Origin: JAWWBG01 sp033721095
Lineage (GTDB): Bacteria > Actinomycetota > Nitriliruptoria > Nitriliruptorales > Nitriliruptoraceae
Length of the DNA stretch: 9,211 nucleotides
Assembly: GCA_033721095.1 (NCBI GenBank)
Contig: JAWWBG010000101.1
Span: forward strand, 1-9,211
Direction of reading: 5' to 3'
Shown here piece after piece: positions 4,772 through 9,211 of the stretch (position 1 is the first letter of the stretch; every line of letters starts with the position of its first letter). The position numbers and the translations under genes are program-made. The notes beneath the pieces were generated by a model. The model saw only the letters and a list, made by a program, of their open reading frames with translations. It did not search any database and was not told the origin of the DNA.

Positions 4772-6814
4772 ATGGCCCCATCCACAGGCGAGGCCGGCAC
4801 GCGGCCGTCGCTCGACTCCTCCGGCGAGACCGATGCCCCGCGTGGCACCGACCTCGAGCAGCTTGCGATCAACACCATCCGCACCCTGGCGATGGACGCC
4901 GTCCAGGCCGCCAACTCCGGGCATCCGGGCATGCCGATGGCGTGCGCGCCCATGGCCTACGTGCTGTTCACCGAGGCGCTCGACCACGACCCCGCCCGTC
5001 CCGACTGGTGGAACCGCGACCGGTTCGTCCTGTCGGCGGGGCACGGGTCCATGCTGCTGTACGCGGCCCTGCACCTGTCGGGCTATGAGCGACCCACGCT
5101 CGACGACATCCGCAACTTCCGGCAGTGGGGGTCGCCGACCGCCGGACATCCCGAGAACTTCGAGCTCGCTGGCGTCGAGACGACGACGGGCCCGCTGGGC
5201 CAAGGCTTCGGCAACGGCGTGGGCATGGCGATCGCCGGTGCGCGCCTGGCCGAGGAGTTCAACCGGCCCGGCCACGACATCATCGACAACCGCGTCTACG
5301 CCATCGTGTCCGACGGCGACATCATGGAGGGCGTCGCGTCGGAGGCGGCATCGCTGGCCGGACACCTCCGCCTGGGCAACATCGTCTACCTCTACGACGA
5401 CAACCACATCACGATCGACGGTGCCACGGACCTGTCCTTTTCGGAGGACGTCCTCGCCCGGTTCGACGCGTACGGATGGCACACGGACCGCGTCAACGAC
5501 GGCAACGACCTCGACGCGATTCGCGCCGCCATTGCGGCTGCCGAAGCCGATGATCGCCCCTCGCTCATCTCGGTCCGGACGGTCATCGGCTACGGCTCGC
5601 CGAACTTCGCCGGAACCTCCAAGACCCACGGCGCGCCGCTCGGCGAGGAGGAGGTCGCGCTGTCCAAGCAGCACCTCGGCTGGCCCTTCGAGGAGCCGTT
5701 CACCGTCCCCGACGAGGTCCGCGACGCCTTCGACCAGCGCCAGCGTGGCGCGGCCCTGACCGCGGCATGGGACGCCCGGTGGGAGGCCTATGGACAGGCA
5801 CACCCCGACCTTGCCGCAGAGCTCGAGCGTCGGATGGACGGCCGTCTGCCCACCGACTGGGCCGATGTCATCCCTGACCTGACCGATGACGCCGCGACCC
5901 GGAAGTCCTCGGGCCAGGTCATCAACGCGCTCGCACCGGTCCTCCCCGAGCTCATGGGTGGGTCGGCGGATCTCGCAGGTTCGAACAACACGGACGTCGC
6001 CGATGGAGGCGACTTCTCGGCCAAGGACCGCGGCGGCCGCAACCTCCGCTTCGGCGTTCGGGAGCACGCGATGGGCGCCGTCGCCAATGGCATGTCGTTG
6101 TACGGCGGCTTCATCCCGTACGCCGCGACCTTCCTCATCTTCACCGACTACGCGCGGCCGGCAATCCGCCTCTCGGCGCTCATGGGCCGCAAGGTGATCT
6201 GGGTCATGACGCACGATTCGGTGGGTCTCGGCGAGGACGGTCCGACGCACCAGCCGATCGAGCACCTTGCGTCCCTGCGAGCGATCCCGAACCTCCAGGT
6301 GATTCGGCCTGCCGACGGCGAGGAGGTCGGGCAGGCGTGGCAGGCGGCGCTCACCCACGATGGGCCGTCCGTCCTCGCCCTCACGCGACAGGGGGTGCCG
6401 CACATCGGGGACAAGCCCGCCGATGCCGTCGCGCGAGGCGGCTACGTGATCCACGAGGAGGCTGACCCCGACGTCGTCCTCATCGGCACCGGCTCCGAGG
6501 TCCACCTCGCCCTCGAGGCGGTCGACCTGCTCGAGGAACATGCGATCAGCGCGCGGGTCGTGTCGTTGCCCTGCTGGGAGCGCTTTTCCGAGCAGGACGA
6601 GGACTATCGCGCCAGCGTCCTCGGCGAGGGCGTGCCCCGCGTCGCGGTCGAGGCCGCCAGCACGTTCGGGTGGGAGCGCTGGGTGGGGGACAGCGGCGCG
6701 ATCGTCGGCCTCGATCGGTTCGGCGCATCCGCCCCGTACGAACGCATCTACACCGAGCTCGGACTCACGGCCCAGGGAATCGCGGACACGGCGCTGCACC
6801 TGTTGCGACGCTGA
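4772..6814 (+). CDS. tkt: Transketolase
   Basis: Predicted 680-residue thiamine diphosphate enzyme moving two-carbon ketol units between sugar phosphates in the pentose phosphate pathway, linking it to glycolysis. The pyrophosphate-binding domain has GHPGMPM (His51), AGHGSMLLY (His91), TTTGPLGQGFGNG (138-149), and the ThDP/metal motif SDGDIMEG (Asp181) to YDDNHITIDG (Asn211). GYGSPNFAGTSKTHGAPLG (His286) follows. The pyrimidine domain has ATRK (Arg377), MGGSADLAGSNNT, GVREHAM with the catalytic Glu431, and THDSVGLGEDGPTHQP (His481, Asp489, His493). The C-terminal domain begins near 550. All key residues are present and the length is normal, with about 25 extra residues before the first domain. 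The start is ATG 4772; GGA at 4763-4765 is a weak ribosome-binding site, and the next in-frame ATG would remove conserved sequence. No other pentose phosphate gene lies beside it. Confidence 0.97.
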   Translation: MAPSTGEAGTRPSLDSSGETDAPRGTDLEQLAINTIRTLAMDAVQAANSGHPGMPMACAPMAYVLFTEALDHDPARPDWWNRDRFVLSAGHGSMLLYAALHLSGYERPTLDDIRNFRQWGSPTAGHPENFELAGVETTTGPLGQGFGNGVGMAIAGARLAEEFNRPGHDIIDNRVYAIVSDGDIMEGVASEAASLAGHLRLGNIVYLYDDNHITIDGATDLSFSEDVLARFDAYGWHTDRVNDGNDLDAIRAAIAAAEADDRPSLISVRTVIGYGSPNFAGTSKTHGAPLGEEEVALSKQHLGWPFEEPFTVPDEVRDAFDQRQRGAALTAAWDARWEAYGQAHPDLAAELERRMDGRLPTDWADVIPDLTDDAATRKSSGQVINALAPVLPELMGGSADLAGSNNTDVADGGDFSAKDRGGRNLRFGVREHAMGAVANGMSLYGGFIPYAATFLIFTDYARPAIRLSALMGRKVIWVMTHDSVGLGEDGPTHQPIEHLASLRAIPNLQVIRPADGEEVGQAWQAALTHDGPSVLALTRQGVPHIGDKPADAVARGGYVIHEEADPDVVLIGTGSEVHLALEAVDLLEEHAISARVVSLPCWERFSEQDEDYRASVLGEGVPRVAVEAASTFGWERWVGDSGAIVGLDRFGASAPYERIYTELGLTAQGIADTALHLLRR

Positions 6815-6883
6815 AGCCGGCGACCTGGGGTTCCTGCGCACGTGGCCAGGAGCGATTCCCGCGCGCGCTTCCCGACCGCGTCG

Positions 6884-7456
6884 CTACTTCCTCTTCTTGC
6901 GGCGTTGCAGCTTTGCCTTCGACGTGTTCGGATCGGGCGCGTCACCAGACCAGTTGGGTCGTGATGGGGTTGGTCGATGGGATCGGCTCGAGGACGCGGA
7001 ATCGGCCCTCGGCATCCCCGGGTCGGACGGCAGGTGCCCCTTGGACGTCGGCCTGGGCTTCTTCCTGGGCGAGCCCGTGCGCTCCAGCAACGCCAGGTTG
7101 GCGCGCTGCGACCGATCGGCGCGCAGCCAGCGCCAACGGCTGAGTGCCACGATGAGCAGGGTGCTCACCAAGCCGTTGACGACCGCGACGATCCACTCGT
7201 CGGAGAACGCCACGACCAGCCCGAGCATCGGTCCGAGGCCCCACGCCCACTTCCAGAATCCCTTCTGCTGCTCGGCCGCACCCAGGGCAAGCTTCGCGTC
7301 CTTGCGGTCCTCGACGGCCACGCCGCGCGTCACGGCGCGCATCACCCGTCGCCGATCCGCCATCGTCAGCGACGCCCAGGCAGCCCGGTGCTCGTCGCGT
7401 GTTGGGATCTCGACCGCCATCGGCCCGCTCTCGTCGACGTTCGGGAGCCTAGGCAT
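6884..7456 (-). CDS. Uncharacterised two-helix membrane protein with basic C-terminal tail
   Basis: Predicted 190-residue protein that I do not recognise by function. A charged N-terminal part holds DRRRVMRAVTRGVAVEDRKDA, a Trp-rich segment FWKWAWGLGP leads into a hydrophobic helix, and a second helix WIVAVVNGLVSTLLIVALS follows, so both ends are probably cytoplasmic. The C-terminal third is low-complexity and basic, rich in Ser, Pro, Arg and Lys, ending KLQRRKKRK. It resembles hypothetical proteins of actinobacteria with the 'RRRV-RAV-RG--VEDR' pattern. The ATG at 7456 follows AGGAG at a short 3-nt spacing, and the first codons keep high third-position GC. ATG 7420 is a real alternative, because a TAGGCT box at 7446-7451 would suit it. 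It converges on tkt with 69 bp and no clear terminator between, and is divergent from the MhuD-like gene. Confidence 0.72.
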   Translation of the reverse strand: MPRLPNVDESGPMAVEIPTRDEHRAAWASLTMADRRRVMRAVTRGVAVEDRKDAKLALGAAEQQKGFWKWAWGLGPMLGLVVAFSDEWIVAVVNGLVSTLLIVALSRWRWLRADRSQRANLALLERTGSPRKKPRPTSKGHLPSDPGMPRADSASSSRSHRPTPSRPNWSGDAPDPNTSKAKLQRRKKRK

Positions 7457-7463
7457 CGACTCC

Positions 7464-7469
7464 TACGCT
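7464..7469 (+). promoter_or_regulatory. Candidate -10 box for the MhuD-like gene
   Basis: TACGCT fits TANNNT. RNA would start near 7476, just before the strong AGGAGG (7479-7484), giving a leader of about 16 nt. It lies within the 35-bp divergent gap. No iron-box-like palindrome for a Fur or IdeR regulator was seen here. Confidence 0.35.
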
Positions 7470-7491
7470 CCCGGTCCCAGGAGGCACGATC

Positions 7492-7800
7492 GTGAGTGTT
7501 GTACGAATCAATGTGCTCGACATCCCCGAGGGGATGGGCGAGATGCTCGAAAGCCGCTTCGCGTCTCGCGCCGGCGAGGTCGACCAGATGCCCGGCTTCG
7601 AGGAGTTCGCGCTGCTGCGGCCAACCGACGGCAGCAACCGCTACTACGTGTACACGCGCTGGGCGACGGCCGAGGACTTCGACAACTGGGTCAACTCGTC
7701 GGCATTCCAGCACGGCCACGCCAAGTCCTCGGAGCAGCCGGTCGGGACCGGCAGCGAGATCCTCGCATTCGACGTCGTCGTCGAGAACAAGGCGGGCTGA
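7492..7800 (+). CDS. MhuD-like haem-degrading monooxygenase (antibiotic biosynthesis monooxygenase fold)
   Basis: Predicted 102-residue single-domain ferredoxin-like (ABM) protein. The opening VRINVLDIPEGMGEMLESRF, the central MPGFEEFALLRP and the end PVGTGSEILAFDVVV follow the Mycobacterium tuberculosis MhuD (Rv3592) pattern as I remember it. The haem-pocket residues of the IsdG/MhuD family can be matched: Asn7, Trp66 (DNWVNSSAFQHGH) and His74 or His76 as axial ligand. One extra residue in that loop makes the ligand uncertain. The likely role is oxidative haem breakdown for iron recovery, or haem binding; a different ABM-fold oxygenase is the alternative. The start is GTG 7492, with AGGAGG at 7479-7484 and 7-nt spacing. 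It seems to be a single-gene unit, ended by the terminator at 7943-7990. No haem-uptake gene lies nearby in this window. Confidence 0.82.
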   Translation: MSVVRINVLDIPEGMGEMLESRFASRAGEVDQMPGFEEFALLRPTDGSNRYYVYTRWATAEDFDNWVNSSAFQHGHAKSSEQPVGTGSEILAFDVVVENKAG

Positions 7801-7828
7801 CGGCCCTGTTCGCTGTCGATCCCTCCAC

Positions 7829-7855
7829 CGCACGAACGTGCGCGATCCTCGCACG
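7829..7855 (+). repeat. Nested inverted repeats, CGCACG / CGTGCG / CGCACG
   Basis: CGCACG (7829-7834), CGTGCG (7837-7842) and CGCACG (7850-7855) form two alternative 6-bp inverted repeats sharing the middle arm: one almost continuous, operator-like with a 2-nt centre, and one RNA-hairpin-like with a 7-nt loop. It lies 29 bp after the MhuD-like stop. A role in mRNA 3'-end structure or protein binding is possible but unproven. Confidence 0.4.
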
Positions 7856-7910
7856 GCGCCGCGACCGGGGCAGGAGCAACCCGTTGGGACGGTGAACCAA
7901 CAACGAGCGA

Positions 7911-7935
7911 CTCCCCACTCGTCCGGTCCGGGGAG
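7911..7935 (+). repeat. Short inverted repeat upstream of the terminator
   Basis: CTCCCC (7911-7916) pairs with GGGGAG (7930-7935) across a 13-nt loop. The same GGGGAG occurs again at 7964-7969, in the loop and last base of the terminator hairpin, so the first arm has two possible partners. Either a simple accessory hairpin or a coincidence of G/C-rich sequence. Confidence 0.3.
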
Positions 7936-7942
7936 AAGCGTG

Positions 7943-7990
7943 AGTGAGGCGGGTGTTCCCGGAGGGGAGAACACCCGCCTCACTGTTTCT
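7943..7990 (+). terminator. Strong intrinsic terminator after the MhuD-like gene
   Basis: A perfect 16-bp stem pairs 7943-7958 (AGTGAGGCGGGTGTTC) with 7969-7984, across a 10-nt loop CCGGAGGGGA, and is followed at once by TGTTTCT. This is by far the best hairpin-plus-T-tract in the window. It would end transcription from the MhuD-like gene before prfB. The reverse strand has no matching T-tract, so it is probably one-directional. Confidence 0.85.
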
Positions 7991-8054
7991 CCAGCGGTTC
8001 ATCGTTGGCCTCGCGCCACGGGGTCGCCCGTCCGGGCTCGGGCCCGGTGACACG

Positions 8055-8060
8055 TAGCCT
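8055..8060 (+). promoter_or_regulatory. Leaderless-type -10 box for prfB
   Basis: TAGCCT ends 6 nt before the ATG at 8067, so RNA would start at or next to the start codon. The 15 bases before the ATG contain no Shine-Dalgarno-like purine run. This is also the only TA dinucleotide between 7801 and the start codon, so no other TANNNT box is available. No -35 is recognised. Confidence 0.55.
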
Positions 8061-8066
8061 CCCGCC

Positions 8067-9182
8067 ATGGCCACCAACCACGCCGCCGAGCTCGCTGCCC
8101 AACAGCAGCGGCTCACGCACGTGCGCGACTACCTCGACATCGAGGGCAAGCGAAGCGAGCTGCTCGAGCTGGAACAGCGAGCCGCAGCGCCTGATCTCTG
8201 GGACGACCCGGACGCGGCCAGGCAGGTCACCCAGCGGATGTCGCGCGTCAAGGAGCAGCTGGAGCGCTTCGATTCCCTCCATGCCCGCCTCGAGGACCTC
8301 GAGGTCCTCAACGAACTGGCCCAAGAGGCGGATGACGATGCGTCCGCGGCGGAGGTGGCAGCCGGACTGACGGCAGTGACGGCCAGCCTCGACAAGCTCG
8401 AGGTCGCGACCCTGCTGGCGGGCGAACATGACAGCAGCGACGCCATCGTCTCGATCCACGCGGGGGAGGGAGGGGTCGACGCCATGGACTGGGCACAGAT
8501 GCTCCAGCGCATGTACCTGCGCTGGTCGGAGACCCGCGGCTTCGACACCGAGGTCTACGACCAGACCTACGGCGACGAGGCCGGCCTCAAGTCCACGACC
8601 TTCGAGGTCCGTGGAGCCGATGCGTACGGGCTGCTGTCCGTTGAGCACGGGGTGCACCGGCTGGTGAGGATCTCACCCTTCGACGCCAACGCGCGTCGCC
8701 AGACGTCCTTTGCCCTGGTCGACGTCGTCCCGGTCCTCCCGGAGGTCGACGAGGAGGTCGACGTTCCCGACGAGGACATCCGCGTCGACGTCTACCGGTC
8801 GTCGGGCCCGGGCGGCCAGAGTGTCAACACGACGGACTCGGCCGTGAGGATCACGCACGTGCCCACGGGCATCGTCGTGTCGTGTCAGAACGAGAAGTCC
8901 CAGCACCAGAACAAGGCGGCCGCGCTGCGCGTCCTCAAGGCCAAGCTCGCCGAGCTCGAACGCCAGAAGCGAGCCGAGGAGCTGGAGGAGCTGCGCGGCG
9001 GCCGCCAGAACGTCGGCTTCGGCAGCCAGATCCGCTCGTACGTGCTGGCGCCCTACCAGCTGGTCAAGGACCTGCGCTCCGAGTACGAGACCGGCAACGT
9101 CCAGGCGGTCATCGACGGAGACCTCGACGAGCTCATCGAGGCCGAGCTGCGTCGCCGAGCCGCCGAGCGGGGTTCCGGCTAG
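8067..9182 (+). CDS. prfB: Peptide chain release factor 2 (RF2)
   Basis: Predicted 371-residue cytosolic translation factor that reads UGA and UAA stop codons and triggers release of the finished protein from the ribosome. An N-terminal helical domain (1-110) is followed by the core with HAGEGGVDAMDWAQML (131-146). The stop-codon-reading tripeptide is SPF at 203-205 (RF1 would have PxT). The catalytic loop SSGPGGQSVNTTDSAVRITH carries GGQ at 249-251, whose Gln is normally methylated by PrmC. SCQNEKSQHQNKAAAL (272-287) and the C-terminal YQLVKDLRSEYETGN complete the family pattern. The reading frame is continuous from ATG 8067, so the programmed +1 frameshift that controls RF2 in E. coli is absent and autoregulation by that route is not expected. 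The start fits the family N-terminus and a leaderless promoter. Confidence 0.97.
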   Translation: MATNHAAELAAQQQRLTHVRDYLDIEGKRSELLELEQRAAAPDLWDDPDAARQVTQRMSRVKEQLERFDSLHARLEDLEVLNELAQEADDDASAAEVAAGLTAVTASLDKLEVATLLAGEHDSSDAIVSIHAGEGGVDAMDWAQMLQRMYLRWSETRGFDTEVYDQTYGDEAGLKSTTFEVRGADAYGLLSVEHGVHRLVRISPFDANARRQTSFALVDVVPVLPEVDEEVDVPDEDIRVDVYRSSGPGGQSVNTTDSAVRITHVPTGIVVSCQNEKSQHQNKAAALRVLKAKLAELERQKRAEELEELRGGRQNVGFGSQIRSYVLAPYQLVKDLRSEYETGNVQAVIDGDLDELIEAELRRRAAERGSG

Positions 9183-9211
9183 ACAGTTGCCCCGAGAATC
9201 GGCTCGGACTC

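Noticed and set aside
3268..5088. 606-codon open frame on the plus strand opposite the malic enzyme gene
   Set aside because: It mirrors the minus-strand gene codon by codon, is rich in His, Asp, Arg and Gly, and has no domain signature. The malic enzyme on the other strand has all its catalytic motifs.
4712..6841. 709-codon open frame on the minus strand opposite transketolase
   Set aside because: Another antisense shadow produced by high third-position GC; transketolase motifs on the plus strand are complete.
6815..6883. Possible terminator between the convergent transketolase and membrane-protein genes
   Set aside because: Only a weak CCTGG/CCAGG pairing with a long loop and no T-tract was found.
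8067..8160. Programmed +1 frameshift site of the RF2 type
   Set aside because: The frame is continuous from ATG 8067 with the normal RF2 N-terminal domain; no in-frame early UGA or slippery CUU-UGA context is present.
8743..8766. Two near-tandem copies of GAGGTCGACG in prfB
   Set aside because: They encode the acidic stretch EVDEEVD with preferred codons; explained by amino-acid composition and codon bias.
9183..9211. CCGAG...CTCGG pairing after prfB as a terminator
   Set aside because: Only a 5-bp stem, with the window ending before any T-tract could be seen.

Overview
The window is high-GC DNA with strong G/C preference at third codon positions. Its gene content points to an actinobacterium: a malic enzyme with an N-terminal ACT domain, a MhuD-like haem-degrading monooxygenase, a PH-domain/SHOCT membrane protein, frequent GTG starts, -10 boxes of the TANNNT type and a probably leaderless release-factor gene. 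The order or genus cannot be fixed from this sequence alone. The tandem lipoproteins fit a deep-branching lineage such as Acidimicrobiia or Nitriliruptoria, but that is inference.

Layout. Bases 1-209 are the 3' end of a short-chain dehydrogenase gene (+). It converges on a minus-strand gene (225-827) for a two-helix membrane protein with a bacterial PH domain and a SHOCT tail. A 74-bp divergent promoter region follows. After it comes a plus-strand run: two paralogous acidic lipoproteins (902-1387, 1447-1980), a TEX30/KANL3-type alpha/beta hydrolase (1987-2667) and the mechanosensitive channel MscL (2693-3118). The last three are closely spaced and look like one transcription unit. MscL converges, with only 5 bp between stop codons, on a minus-strand ACT-domain malic enzyme (3124-4647). 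From the next divergent region a complete transketolase gene (4772-6814) runs on the plus strand. It converges on a minus-strand two-helix membrane protein of unknown function (6884-7456). Divergent from that is a MhuD-like monooxygenase (7492-7800). A 266-bp gap follows, with several inverted repeats, a very strong intrinsic terminator (7943-7990) and a leaderless-type promoter. It ends at prfB, peptide chain release factor 2 (8067-9182), which is complete and needs no programmed frameshift. The last 29 bp hold no supported feature.

How the parts fit. Most of this is housekeeping: central carbon metabolism (malic enzyme, transketolase), translation termination (RF2), osmotic safety (MscL) and possible haem-iron recovery (MhuD-like). 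No mobile element, CRISPR array, tRNA, rRNA or phage gene was seen, and I found no convincing new multi-gene system. The items most worth a second look are the tandem lipoprotein family, two cysteines in the MscL outer loop, the structured gap before prfB with its leaderless promoter, and the uncharacterised membrane protein at 6884-7456.
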